Below are positions 7,175-15,982 of a stretch of 64,000 nt of DNA, one piece after another. Positions within the stretch are counted from its first letter, which is position 1, and each line of letters starts with the position of its first letter. Under the pieces are notes generated by a model that saw only the letters and a list, made by a program, of their open reading frames with translations, ran no database searches and had not been told where the DNA came from. The position numbers were made by a program, and so were the translations under genes. Source of the DNA: VGSG01 sp040756375 (GTDB lineage Bacteria > Desulfobacterota > Desulfomonilia > Desulfomonilales > Desulfomonilaceae); assembly GCA_040756375.1 (NCBI GenBank), contig JBFLZC010000003.1, positions 186,001 through 250,000 on the forward strand, read 5' to 3'.

Positions 7175-8695
7175 ATGAAGCCGTTGGATCGCATGGAATT
7201 GAGTCGCAGGCAGTTCATAGGCGGTTCCGCGCTTGTTTCGGCTGGACTGTTGTTGGGTTCATCCACGCTTCCTTTTCTTCATGGGTGCTCCTACTCGTCC
7301 GACTGGAAGGGAATTTCCTTTCCGAAGTTGGCTTTGACTAACTTCAAGCTTTTTGACGGCGTTCATGACAAGCTTGATGAAGGCCAGGCGGTACTCGTGG
7401 AAGGAGGTGTCATCAAAGATATTGGACGAATGGCGGACCTAAGCGCCTCCACTAATTATAAGGTGGTGGATTTGAAGGGATGCACATTGATGCCCGGCCT
7501 CATCGACAATCATGTGCACATTACCGTGCCTCAAATGGGCAAGGTTAATGTCAATTTTTTCAGGCAGATGGAACAGCAAATCGTCAACAATTTCAGAAGC
7601 TGCGTTATGAGCGGTGTCACCACCGTTCGCGACGTGGGCGGCTTCCCCGGCAAAGTCCAAAAGTACCGCGCCCTAGCCGATACGAACCAAATCCCGGGGC
7701 CTCGGGTCATATCATCACTGTCCCCCATCGCCGCGAAAAAGGACGAAAAGCTTGGTCCGCCTGAAAGGGCCCCATATTTCACGAACCCCGTCACCAAATG
7801 GCTTTTGGGAGGGAATTACGCGGAGCGTCCTCAAACAGTGGAAGAAGTGCGTGAGGCCTGCGAGCGAATGGTATCTTTGGGGGCTCAATTGCTCAAGACG
7901 CTTTACCAAGAGCAGTCCTATTCTTACCACCCTCGCTTGCTACCGAACCATTCGGACGAGAGCTACAGGGCAATCCTGGCGATCGGTCGGAAACATGGCC
8001 TTAAGTGCGCTCTTCACGAACCATTCGTTTCCGGTTTCAAGAAAGGGGTAGACCTTGGTTTTAACACCCTGGAGCATATGCCCATGGATGACCTGATTCC
8101 GGAAATATATGTTGAGCGGTTCATGGAGCAGGGTATGGCCATTATGCCTACCATGATGGCTTACGGTGACATGTTCGAAGAAGAGAAAATCCTTGGTTTT
8201 ATCGCCGCCCAAGGGAGCGAGTGTCTTGTTCCCGAGGCAGTAAAGCAAATCAGCGACAAGCTCAAGGAATCCCAGGCGCAGCAAGGTTTGAGCGCTGAGC
8301 AGCGAAAATCACTCATATTCGACAGGCAGTACATCAAGGATAAGTACCCGAACATAGTAAAGAACTTGCAGTTACTTTATCGCAAGGGCGCCACCGTGGG
8401 TGTGGGAACCGATCTCGGCGGGGTCTTTGCGGGAATATTCGGCCGGTATACTGATGAGCTCAAGCGATATACCGCCGCTGGTGTGTCGAATTTCGACGCG
8501 ATCCGTATGGCTACAGCCGTTAACGCAAAGATACTTGGAATGGAGGGCAAGATAGGCACGATTAAGAAGGGGGCTTACGCCGATCTCATCGCTGTTCGTG
8601 GCAATCCGTTAGGTGATATCCAAGCGCTGGACACTGTTGATCTAGTGATGAAGGGCGGCGTCTTCATGAAGCCTGAGAAATCAATGCCGGCTTAA
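7175..8695 (+). CDS. Tat-exported amidohydrolase (imidazolonepropionase/prolidase-like)
   Basis: A 506-residue metal-dependent hydrolase of the amidohydrolase superfamily. The N-terminus carries a twin-arginine motif, SRRQFIGG, then a hydrophobic stretch ending FLHGC, which could be a lipobox giving a Tat lipoprotein. Metal-site residues are in place: His113-x-His115 in DNHVHIT, Lys241 in LLKTLY (the usual carboxylated lysine), His281 in LHEPF, His301 in LEHM and Asp413 in GTDLGG. ATG 7175 has an AAAGGAAAGAGAG ribosome-binding region. Such enzymes cleave cyclic amides, peptides or related C-N bonds; the substrate is not readable. It precedes a second Tat-exported hydrolase and an importer, which suggests extracytoplasmic processing of an imported substrate. 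Confidence 0.85.
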   Translation: MKPLDRMELSRRQFIGGSALVSAGLLLGSSTLPFLHGCSYSSDWKGISFPKLALTNFKLFDGVHDKLDEGQAVLVEGGVIKDIGRMADLSASTNYKVVDLKGCTLMPGLIDNHVHITVPQMGKVNVNFFRQMEQQIVNNFRSCVMSGVTTVRDVGGFPGKVQKYRALADTNQIPGPRVISSLSPIAAKKDEKLGPPERAPYFTNPVTKWLLGGNYAERPQTVEEVREACERMVSLGAQLLKTLYQEQSYSYHPRLLPNHSDESYRAILAIGRKHGLKCALHEPFVSGFKKGVDLGFNTLEHMPMDDLIPEIYVERFMEQGMAIMPTMMAYGDMFEEEKILGFIAAQGSECLVPEAVKQISDKLKESQAQQGLSAEQRKSLIFDRQYIKDKYPNIVKNLQLLYRKGATVGVGTDLGGVFAGIFGRYTDELKRYTAAGVSNFDAIRMATAVNAKILGMEGKIGTIKKGAYADLIAVRGNPLGDIQALDTVDLVMKGGVFMKPEKSMPA

Positions 8696-8774
8696 ACGTA
8701 ACATGGCCTAGAAGGGGCTGCTGTTGCTCCTGCGCACACACGCAGGATGAATCGTACGAGTGAGGAGAACCACA

Positions 8775-9821
8775 ATGAAAAGAGTGAGCAGACGCGATTT
8801 CTTGAAAACTGTCGTTGTCGGCGGCGCAACTATTGCGCTGGACTCCGCCGTGCTCGCGCCATCCTTGAATGCCGGTTCGCTGGACCTCAAGAGCGTCGGC
8901 GAGTGCAAGAAGGTCACAATCACCTGCATTTCGGAGGTGGGATGGTGGGACACCAAGGTTCTCATGGCAGACGTCACCAAGGCGGGTGGTCCCAGGGAAG
9001 CCGACCAGTGGAAGATACCGTGGACTCCGTCCAACGCGGCGGGGAGCTGCACGCTCGTCGAGGTCGAGGCCCTTGATGGGTCGAAAAAGAAATTCCTCAT
9101 CGATACCGGCTGGAGCTCGGCCTATATGGACAAGCGCTTCAAAGCCACAGGCCTGGACCGAATGCTCAAGAACGGAGAGATCGATTCCCTGTACGTGACC
9201 CATGAACACATGGATCACTTTTGGGGTCTGGCCGCGACCCTCGAGCACAAGCCAGATATCAAGATCTTCATTCCCAACACCTTCCAGCCTCCCGGCCTGC
9301 AGTTCATGTCGGGTGCCGATTTTCGCCAGGTCAATGCGCGCAATGCCATCCAATATAAGGGCGAGCTGGTGAAGCTTCAAGTGGGTCGGTTGACGAAGCT
9401 GATGGATGGAGTCGTGTCCGTGGGATTTGATTTGCCGATTATCCTGAAGATACGCGGCGAGCAGTCCTTGTACTTCAACGTGAAAGACAAAGGACTGGTG
9501 CTTGTCACCGGGTGCTGCCACCAGAATGTGCTCACTTTAGCCGACTATGCAGTGAACTCACTCAACGCCAAGGGGAAGCTCTACGGCTTGTACGGCGGGC
9601 TCCATATCGCGCCTTTCGGGAAACTCGGCGACGAGGAGCGCGGCTGGGTGAAGAAGCTCGAGTCGTACGGTTTCGCGAAAATAGCCGCCAATCACTGCAC
9701 GGGACTCCCGGCAGTGCAAAAGATGGTCGAACTCGGCTATCCTGTGGTGCGAGGCACTGGTAAGGACGGCTCGCAAAGCGATCTGTACGTGGGCAACGGT
9801 GACACGGTAATCTTTGGCTAA
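8775..9821 (+). CDS. Tat-exported metallo-beta-lactamase-fold hydrolase (COG1237-like)
   Basis: A 348-residue protein with a twin-arginine signal (SRRDFLK) and an MBL-fold hydrolase domain. The zinc motif THEHMDH is present with His143, His145, Asp147 and His148. Later motifs VTGCCHQNV and YGGLHIAPFG resemble the COG1237 group. ATG 8775 is preceded at 7 bases by GAGGAGAA, and a GTG at 8760 is less likely. It follows the Tat amidohydrolase by 79 bases and is upstream of a periplasmic binding protein. A hydrolytic role on an ester, lactone or thioester in the periplasm is inferred; COG1237 members have varied or unknown substrates. Confidence 0.82.
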   Translation: MKRVSRRDFLKTVVVGGATIALDSAVLAPSLNAGSLDLKSVGECKKVTITCISEVGWWDTKVLMADVTKAGGPREADQWKIPWTPSNAAGSCTLVEVEALDGSKKKFLIDTGWSSAYMDKRFKATGLDRMLKNGEIDSLYVTHEHMDHFWGLAATLEHKPDIKIFIPNTFQPPGLQFMSGADFRQVNARNAIQYKGELVKLQVGRLTKLMDGVVSVGFDLPIILKIRGEQSLYFNVKDKGLVLVTGCCHQNVLTLADYAVNSLNAKGKLYGLYGGLHIAPFGKLGDEERGWVKKLESYGFAKIAANHCTGLPAVQKMVELGYPVVRGTGKDGSQSDLYVGNGDTVIFG

Positions 9822-10290
9822 TGGACTGCTCCTGTTGCCCTGCAGCCGAATGATAAAGCCCTGTGACCAACGGTCTTATTCGGCTGGAAATCGGTTCATA
9901 TTAGCGTAAGGGGTTGACGGTCTCACTCCGCGGAACCGATTGATTGCTCACGGAACCTGTTTTGGCTTGATCTCGCACTCGCGTTCGAGTAACGTGAGGA
10001 CAAAGCCCATAACTGGCCAACCAAGAAACGGCAGACCGCGGCCACTGCAAGCAGGCTTTTCCATCAAGATATACGTTTGCGCTGAGCTGCCGCGTGCTCA
10101 AGGTCGGATTGCCCCGGAAAGAGAGAGAGACCGCGAGCGGCTTGCCAGGTATAGTGCGGCAAAAAACCATAAAGACGAAAAGATCTTCCCGCGGGAACCA
10201 TGTGTGAATGAGTCGGCGTAGGTACACGGGCGAACGGACAGGCTTTCAACAGGGTGAGCAGAAACGCACGCAAAGAAGGGGGATGAGACC
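9822..10290. other. Long non-coding spacer before the transporter operon
   Basis: 469 bases with no convincing gene. A weak TTGACG at 9914-9919 lacks a good -10 partner, and TATAGT near 10150 lacks a -35. The spacer probably carries the transporter operon promoter, but none can be assigned with confidence. Confidence 0.4.
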
Positions 10291-11484
10291 ATGGCGATGA
10301 AGAAGATTGTCATTGCCGTTACAGCCTTGCTAATTCTCGCGTCTGTATCGGCCATCTGGGCCGCGACGCCGGGAGTCACGGACAAAGAGGTCGTGATCGG
10401 AGTGACCACGCCCGTTTCCGGACCTGCCGCACTCTGGGGCGTGACCGCTCAGGGTATGAAAGCCTGGGCTGACCACGTAAATGCACAGGGCGGCGTGAAC
10501 GGAAGACAGATTAGGCTCGTTGTTAAGGACGACGCGTACAATCCCACGCGGGCAATGGCAAACCTCCAAGAGATGAAGGGGAGCGTATTTGCTGTGTGCG
10601 GTCTGCTGGGAACCGCGATCCTCAATACCGCAAAGGATTTTTTTCCTGAGAACAACATGCCTTTGATCACGCCCTATGGTGACGTGCGCATCTGGGCAAA
10701 GCAGCCCAAGGACAAACGCAAACTGGTCTTTGTGGCCTACCCTGACTACGAGGATGAGGCGGAATACATCACCAAGTACGCCGCGTACAAGCTCGGAGCT
10801 AAGAAGATAGCCATGTTCTACCAGAACGACGATTACGGCAAGACAGCGCTCTTGGGTGTGGAGAAAGCCGTCAAGGAGATGAACGACAAGGCCAAACTCG
10901 TCGCGGCGGTGCCGTACGAGGTGACGGAGCGGGCTCTGGGGTCTCATGCGCTCAAACTGAAAGAGAGCGGCGCCGATGCTCTGATCATCTATACCACACC
11001 GACGCACGGAGCATTAATCGTCAAGGAGATCGCCAAGATAGATTACAAGCCCACGCGACTGGCCACATTCACCCTCGGTGATCCGATCATGTACAAGGTT
11101 GCGGGCGAGATTTGGGAGGGGACATACGTGGCTATCGCCGGCAACGCAGGCATTCCCGGCGCGGACCCGCCTGCAGACAAGGCGGTGGAAATTCTGTTGA
11201 AGTACGATCCTAAGCTCAAGGATAAGGAGTATCTGGCGCTCTTTGGCGCGGTCTCGATGATGCATTTGGTGGAAGGTCTGAAGAATGCCGGCAAGAACCT
11301 TACTTCCGATTCCTTCGTGAAAGGCATGGAGAGGATAAAGGAATGGAAGCCCGAAGGTATAGGCGCTCCGGTAACTTATACGTCGGATCAACACCACGGA
11401 CTGAATGCGTCCCGCATGGGCAAGGCCAAGGATGGGAAACATATCCCTATCGAGGATTATTCGATCTTTAAGCCACGGTTTTAA
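10291..11484 (+). CDS. LIV-type ABC transporter substrate-binding protein (paralogue 2)
   Basis: A 397-residue periplasmic binding protein with a signal peptide ending near SAIWAA and the family start TPGVTDKEVVIGVTTPVSG. It is nearly collinear with the protein at 4895-6088; shared blocks include WADHVN, NLQEMKG, FVAYPDYEDE, QNDDYGK and PVTY. An AAGAAGGGGGATGAG stretch precedes ATG 10291. It is followed in order by ATPase, ATPase, ligase and two permease genes, so this is the cognate binding protein of that importer. Confidence 0.9.
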   Translation: MAMKKIVIAVTALLILASVSAIWAATPGVTDKEVVIGVTTPVSGPAALWGVTAQGMKAWADHVNAQGGVNGRQIRLVVKDDAYNPTRAMANLQEMKGSVFAVCGLLGTAILNTAKDFFPENNMPLITPYGDVRIWAKQPKDKRKLVFVAYPDYEDEAEYITKYAAYKLGAKKIAMFYQNDDYGKTALLGVEKAVKEMNDKAKLVAAVPYEVTERALGSHALKLKESGADALIIYTTPTHGALIVKEIAKIDYKPTRLATFTLGDPIMYKVAGEIWEGTYVAIAGNAGIPGADPPADKAVEILLKYDPKLKDKEYLALFGAVSMMHLVEGLKNAGKNLTSDSFVKGMERIKEWKPEGIGAPVTYTSDQHHGLNASRMGKAKDGKHIPIEDYSIFKPRF

Positions 11485-11553
11485 GAGCGGCCGCGACGTC
11501 CCCCAATACCTCTAATGGCAGCAAGCGATCACATCGCTTGAGAACTGCATTTC

Positions 11554-12324
11554 ATGAGTGACGGCAAACCTATGGCTCTTTTGCAGGTTGAGAAACTATT
11601 CATCAGCTTTGGTGGCATTCGGGCCCTGGCCGGCGTGGACATCGATGTCCAGCAGAACGAAATCCTCTCCATCATAGGGCCCAACGGTTCCGGCAAAACT
11701 ACGCTGTTTAATTGTATTTCAGGGGTCTATCACCCGGACAACGGGCAGATCCGCTTCCAGGGTAAGGACCTCACGAGGCTCTCTCCTGATGAAATTGCGA
11801 CCAACGGAGTTGCTCGGACGTTTCAGAATCTGCGCCTATTCATGCACATGAGCGTCCTGGATAACCTTATGTTGGGGCGACATATCAAGTTCAAGAAGAA
11901 CCCGTTACATGCAGTGCTCCGGATGCGGAGCGAAGAACTGAAACATCGCGCGGTGATTGAGGAAATCATCGATTTCCTTGACCTTCAGGCATATCGACAA
12001 GCCTTGGTCGCCGATTGCCCGTATGGCGTTCAGAAACGGGTTGAGTTGGGGAGAGCCCTTGCCTTGGAGCCGACCCTGCTCCTCTTAGACGAGCCCATCG
12101 CGGGGTTAACGTCCGAAGAGAAGGAAGAATTCGCCTACCGAATTATGGAGATACGAGGTCGATACAAGACGACTATCCTTCTGGTGGAACACGATCTGCG
12201 GATCGCTTCTCGGTTGTGTGATCGAATGGTCGCGCTCGATTCTGGTCTGGAGATTGCCCGAGGAACTCCTGAAGAAGTCCAGCGCAACCCGAAAGTGATC
12301 CAGGCTTACCTCGGCGAGGAGTAG
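11554..12324 (+). CDS. livG: LIV-type ABC transporter ATP-binding protein (LivG-like)
   Basis: A 256-residue ABC ATPase with Walker A GPNGSGKT, Walker B LLLLDEP and the switch histidine in LLVEHDL. The signature region is CPYGVQKRVELGRALA, the degenerate form usual in LivG in place of LSGGQ. It is the first ATPase of the transporter operon after the binding protein and pairs with the LivF-like ATPase 52 bases downstream to power import through the LivH/LivM channel. The start ATG 11554 has only a weak ribosome-binding site; an in-frame ATG at 11572 is an alternative. Confidence 0.9.
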   Translation: MSDGKPMALLQVEKLFISFGGIRALAGVDIDVQQNEILSIIGPNGSGKTTLFNCISGVYHPDNGQIRFQGKDLTRLSPDEIATNGVARTFQNLRLFMHMSVLDNLMLGRHIKFKKNPLHAVLRMRSEELKHRAVIEEIIDFLDLQAYRQALVADCPYGVQKRVELGRALALEPTLLLLDEPIAGLTSEEKEEFAYRIMEIRGRYKTTILLVEHDLRIASRLCDRMVALDSGLEIARGTPEEVQRNPKVIQAYLGEE

Positions 12325-12376
12325 GCGGCTCAAAATTTCGAGAACTTATCCAACGCGTGTAACGGATGTGTAGCCG

Positions 12377-13171
12377 ATGACCACACCTGTAGCGACAGCA
12401 CCCCTTCTGAAGATCTCCAACATTGAAACCCTTTACTTTGACCGCATATACGCGCTGCACGGGTTGAGCCTGCAAGTCAAGGAAAAGGAGATCTTTGCGG
12501 TCCTCGGACCCAACGGAGCGGGCAAGACCACTCTGCTCAAGACCGTTGCAGGACTAATCAAGGACCAGCCCAAGAAAGGGGTCATTGAGTTTGCCGGGCG
12601 TCGCATCCACAGATTGGCGCCGGAAAGGGTCGCGTCCGCGGGCATTGTGTACGTTCCCGAGGACCGGGGGCTCTTTCGGGAACTCACGGTGCGGGAAAAC
12701 CTGGAATTGGGCTGTTGGGGACGTAAAGACAAAGGCATTGAGAAAGACCTGGAATTTGTCTATGGCCTCTTTCCCATTCTGAAGGCCCGCACAAAGCAGC
12801 AGGCGGAAACACTCTCCGGCGGTGAGCAGCAGATGCTCGCAATGGCCAGGGCAATGCTGCGGCGACCCAAATTGCTCATGCTGGATGAACCTTCGCTCGG
12901 GTTAGCGCCTATGGTGGCTCGCGTGGTCTATGATGCCCTCAGAGCCATAAGCGCGGCCGGAACAACCATTCTGCTGGTGGAACAGAACGCCCGCATGGCG
13001 CTCAGCATTGCCAACTACGGATATATCATGGAAGCCGGTCGCATTATGCTTGAAGGTACCTCTCAGGATCTCCAGCAGAACGAAGACGTCCAGGAGCTCT
13101 ATCTCGGACTGGGTGGGGACACTGTCTCGCCCAAGGGCTGGCGACTCTATAAGAAGAGAAGGAGATGGTAA
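12377..13171 (+). CDS. livF: LIV-type ABC transporter ATP-binding protein (LivF-like)
   Basis: A 264-residue ABC ATPase with Walker A GPNGAGKT, signature LSGGEQQML, Walker B LLMLDEPSLGLAP and switch histidine replaced by glutamine in LLVEQNA, as is normal in LivF. The C-terminus runs about 15-20 residues past the usual LivF end with a basic tail, KKRRRW. The stop overlaps the next start as TAATG at 13169-13173, so the acyl-CoA synthetase gene is translationally coupled to it. Confidence 0.9.
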   Translation: MTTPVATAPLLKISNIETLYFDRIYALHGLSLQVKEKEIFAVLGPNGAGKTTLLKTVAGLIKDQPKKGVIEFAGRRIHRLAPERVASAGIVYVPEDRGLFRELTVRENLELGCWGRKDKGIEKDLEFVYGLFPILKARTKQQAETLSGGEQQMLAMARAMLRRPKLLMLDEPSLGLAPMVARVVYDALRAISAAGTTILLVEQNARMALSIANYGYIMEAGRIMLEGTSQDLQQNEDVQELYLGLGGDTVSPKGWRLYKKRRRW

Positions 13172-14967
13172 TGGGGTCTGCTCCGACAACCTTCCCGGAG
13201 CTCTTTTTCCAGCAGGTGGAAAGTCGAAAGGACAAAGTCGCGCTCAGACGCAAGGATCTGGGTATATGGAACCGCATATCCTGGACAGAGTACGGCCAGA
13301 AGGTGCGTGAAGTCGCGGCAGGACTGCTGGCATTGGGCTTGGAACAGGAAGATCGGGTCGCGGTGCTTGGCGACAACCGGCCCGAATGGCTCTACTGCCA
13401 CCTCGGAACCATGACCGCAGGCGGGGCAACTTGCGGAATATATCCTACATCCGCGCCGGAACAGGTCGCGTACGTGGTCGGCCATTCCGAGGCCAAGGTG
13501 CTCTTTGTAGAAAACGAAGAGCAGGTGGACAAGGTCCTCCAAATCCTCCCCGAACTGAGCGTCAAACAGGTAGTGGTGTGGGACCCGAAAGGCTTGTGGG
13601 GATTCACGCACGAGAAGGTCATTTTTTTCGATGAATTTCTCAAAATTGCGCAGGAGTACCTCAGCAAGCACCCGGATTCGGTGGACCAGCAGTTGAAGGC
13701 CATTGATCCTGACCAAACCGCGATGATCATCTACACATCGGGGACCACCGGGCGCCCCAAAGGGGCCATGATTTCCCATCGAAACATACTAGGAATCACC
13801 GAAACCTTTACCACGGTCAATCCATTCCGTGACAAGGACGAAGTCCTTTCATACCTGCCTCTGGCCCATATCTACGAAAACTTGATGTCACTATTTCAGG
13901 CTGTGTGGGCAGGAGGCACGGTCAATTTCGTAGAGAGCATTGATACACTCCCGATGAATCTACGGGAAGTCTCTCCCACGGTTTTTGCGAGCGTGCCCAG
14001 GATATGGGAAAAATTCGCTTCCATGATTGCGATCCGCATGTCGGATTCAACGATTGTGAAGAAGCTCTTCTATCGTGCAGCCATCGGGGTGGGTATGACG
14101 TACGTGCGGACCCAAGAACACAGCCTTCAAAGGTTCCTCTGGTCTCTGCTCTATTGGCCCATGTACTGGACGGTGCTGTATCACCTTAAACGGCGGATCG
14201 GCATGGAACGGATCCGCCTGGCCATATGCGGCGCAGCGCCTGCTTCTCCTGAGCTCTTTCTGTACTTCAACGCTATGGGCATACCCTTGAGAGAAGGGTA
14301 TGGCCAAACCGAATCCACGGGGGTGATTGCGATCCAGCGACTGGATCATCCGCGGTGGGGTTACGTCGGAGAGCCTGTCCCCGGGATGGAGGTTAAGATT
14401 GCCGAAGACGGCGAAATCCTGACTCGAGGTGTGGGAGTTTTCAAAGGTTACTTGAAAGATCCCGAGCTCAGTGCGGAAACCATTAAGGACGGGTGGCTCC
14501 ACACAGGTGATGTGGGACGCCTCGAAGACGGATTCCTCAAGATTATGGATAGGAAGAAGGACATTATTATCACCGCAGGCGGCAAGAACATCACGCCGGC
14601 TTTTATCGAGAATAAACTGAAATTCAGCTCGTACATCCAGGATGCGGTGGTAATCGGCGACGGCAAGAAGTATCTGGTGGCCTTAATCCTGATCGATGAG
14701 GACAATGTTACGAAGTATGCACAGGATAATCGAATACCTTTTACCACGTTCGCGGACCTTACCCAGAATGCGGAGATCAAGAAGCTGATCGATCACGAAG
14801 TGGCAGAGGTCAACAAGACCCTTTCCCAGGTGGAATCGATCAAGAAGATCGCGCTACTTCCCAGACGATTTTATGAAGAAGACGGTGATGTGACACCCAC
14901 AAAGAAGGTCAAGCGGCGTTATCTTGAAAAGCGCTACGCAGACCTCATCCAATCTCTCTATAAATAG
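13171..14967 (+). CDS. Long-chain-type acyl-CoA synthetase (AMP-binding)
   Basis: A 598-residue ANL-superfamily acid:CoA ligase. The AMP-binding P-loop motif IYTSGTTGRPKGAM lies near residues 187-200, followed by GYGQTESTG, the hinge region GWLHTGDVGRLEDGFLKIMD and the C-terminal KNITPAFIENKL. It activates a carboxylic acid to acyl-CoA with ATP. Overall it resembles FAA1/FadD15-type long-chain ligases. ATG 13171 is preferred because GGAG lies 6 bases before it and the start overlaps the livF stop. Its place between the ATPase and permease genes suggests that the imported solute is an acid converted to its CoA ester on entry. Confidence 0.9.
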   Translation: MGSAPTTFPELFFQQVESRKDKVALRRKDLGIWNRISWTEYGQKVREVAAGLLALGLEQEDRVAVLGDNRPEWLYCHLGTMTAGGATCGIYPTSAPEQVAYVVGHSEAKVLFVENEEQVDKVLQILPELSVKQVVVWDPKGLWGFTHEKVIFFDEFLKIAQEYLSKHPDSVDQQLKAIDPDQTAMIIYTSGTTGRPKGAMISHRNILGITETFTTVNPFRDKDEVLSYLPLAHIYENLMSLFQAVWAGGTVNFVESIDTLPMNLREVSPTVFASVPRIWEKFASMIAIRMSDSTIVKKLFYRAAIGVGMTYVRTQEHSLQRFLWSLLYWPMYWTVLYHLKRRIGMERIRLAICGAAPASPELFLYFNAMGIPLREGYGQTESTGVIAIQRLDHPRWGYVGEPVPGMEVKIAEDGEILTRGVGVFKGYLKDPELSAETIKDGWLHTGDVGRLEDGFLKIMDRKKDIIITAGGKNITPAFIENKLKFSSYIQDAVVIGDGKKYLVALILIDEDNVTKYAQDNRIPFTTFADLTQNAEIKKLIDHEVAEVNKTLSQVESIKKIALLPRRFYEEDGDVTPTKKVKRRYLEKRYADLIQSLYK

Positions 14968-14978
14968 CGAGCCGCAGC

Positions 14979-15959
14979 ATGGATCTGATTGAAAGCTACC
15001 GAGAAGAACTCCAGCTCATTCGCAGACCGTGGACCAAGGTCTGGGTATCCGCGATTGTGCTGGCGCTCTTTCTCCTGCCCTTTTACGCGCCGGAACATCT
15101 GATCTACATTGGTACGATCATATGCATTACCGCTATTGGAGTACAGGGGCAGAATCTCCTCATCGGGTACACAGGCCAGATATCCTTTGGGCAGGCGGGG
15201 TTCCTCGCCATTGGAGCTTACACATTTGGGCATCTGGCCCGTTTTGGCATGCCTTGGCCTGTAGCGCTACTCAGCGCCGGCCTCATGGCGGGTCTATTCG
15301 GCATAATCGTAGGATTCCCTTCTTTGCGCCTCAAAGGGCCGTATCTTGCCATTGCGACTATGGGTTTCGGGATCGCGGTCTATCAGATCTTTGCCAATTC
15401 AGAGGTGCTTTCCGGCGGACGCATGGGACTCTCTATCGAGAAGCTCCAGCCGATCCTGGGAATGGCTCCGCTCAAATTCAATTATTATTTCAATTTCTTG
15501 ATCGCCCTTCTCCTCACCCTTGCCTCGTACAATATCGTCTCGTCCTACATGGGGAGGGCTTTCATCGCGATCCGGGACAACGATATCGCTGCTGAGGTCA
15601 TCGGAGTCAATTTAACGCGATATAAATTGCTCTCGTTCGCGGTCAGCTCCTTCTACACCGGTGTGCAGGGAGGGTTGTACGCTCTCTATCTCGGGTATCT
15701 CGAACCGAACATGTTTACGTTCATGGAATCGGTCACGCTTTTCGTGGCCGTGATTATTGGAGGACTCGCCTCTATTGAAGGCTCCATCATGGGCGCGGCC
15801 TTTGTGATCCTGGTGCCGAACCTCTTATCGTCATACAAGGAAATGGTCCCTGTCGTGTTCGGCGTAGCCATACTGGTCGTGCTGATATTCGAACCCCTTG
15901 GCCTAGCCGGCAGGTGGTTCAAGACAAGGCTCTATTTGAGCAATTGGCCTTTCCGATAG
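14979..15959 (+). CDS. livM: LIV-type ABC transporter permease (LivM-like)
   Basis: A 326-residue inner-membrane permease with about eight to ten hydrophobic helices. The LivM signatures are visible: GYTGQISFGQAGFLAIGAY near the N-terminus and VTLFVAVIIGGLASIEGSIMG near the C-terminus. It starts 11 bases after the ligase gene. It forms the channel with the LivH-like protein encoded just downstream. The gene order here (livM before livH, both after the ATPases) is the reverse of the E. coli liv operon. Confidence 0.9.
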   Translation: MDLIESYREELQLIRRPWTKVWVSAIVLALFLLPFYAPEHLIYIGTIICITAIGVQGQNLLIGYTGQISFGQAGFLAIGAYTFGHLARFGMPWPVALLSAGLMAGLFGIIVGFPSLRLKGPYLAIATMGFGIAVYQIFANSEVLSGGRMGLSIEKLQPILGMAPLKFNYYFNFLIALLLTLASYNIVSSYMGRAFIAIRDNDIAAEVIGVNLTRYKLLSFAVSSFYTGVQGGLYALYLGYLEPNMFTFMESVTLFVAVIIGGLASIEGSIMGAAFVILVPNLLSSYKEMVPVVFGVAILVVLIFEPLGLAGRWFKTRLYLSNWPFR

Positions 15960-15982
15960 AAGATGCTCGAGAGGAACGCCGC

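Noticed and set aside
9822..10290. Sigma54 promoter or riboswitch before the transporter operon
   Set aside because: TGGCTTGATCTCGCA does not keep the GG-N10-GC spacing, and no known riboswitch fold was recognised.
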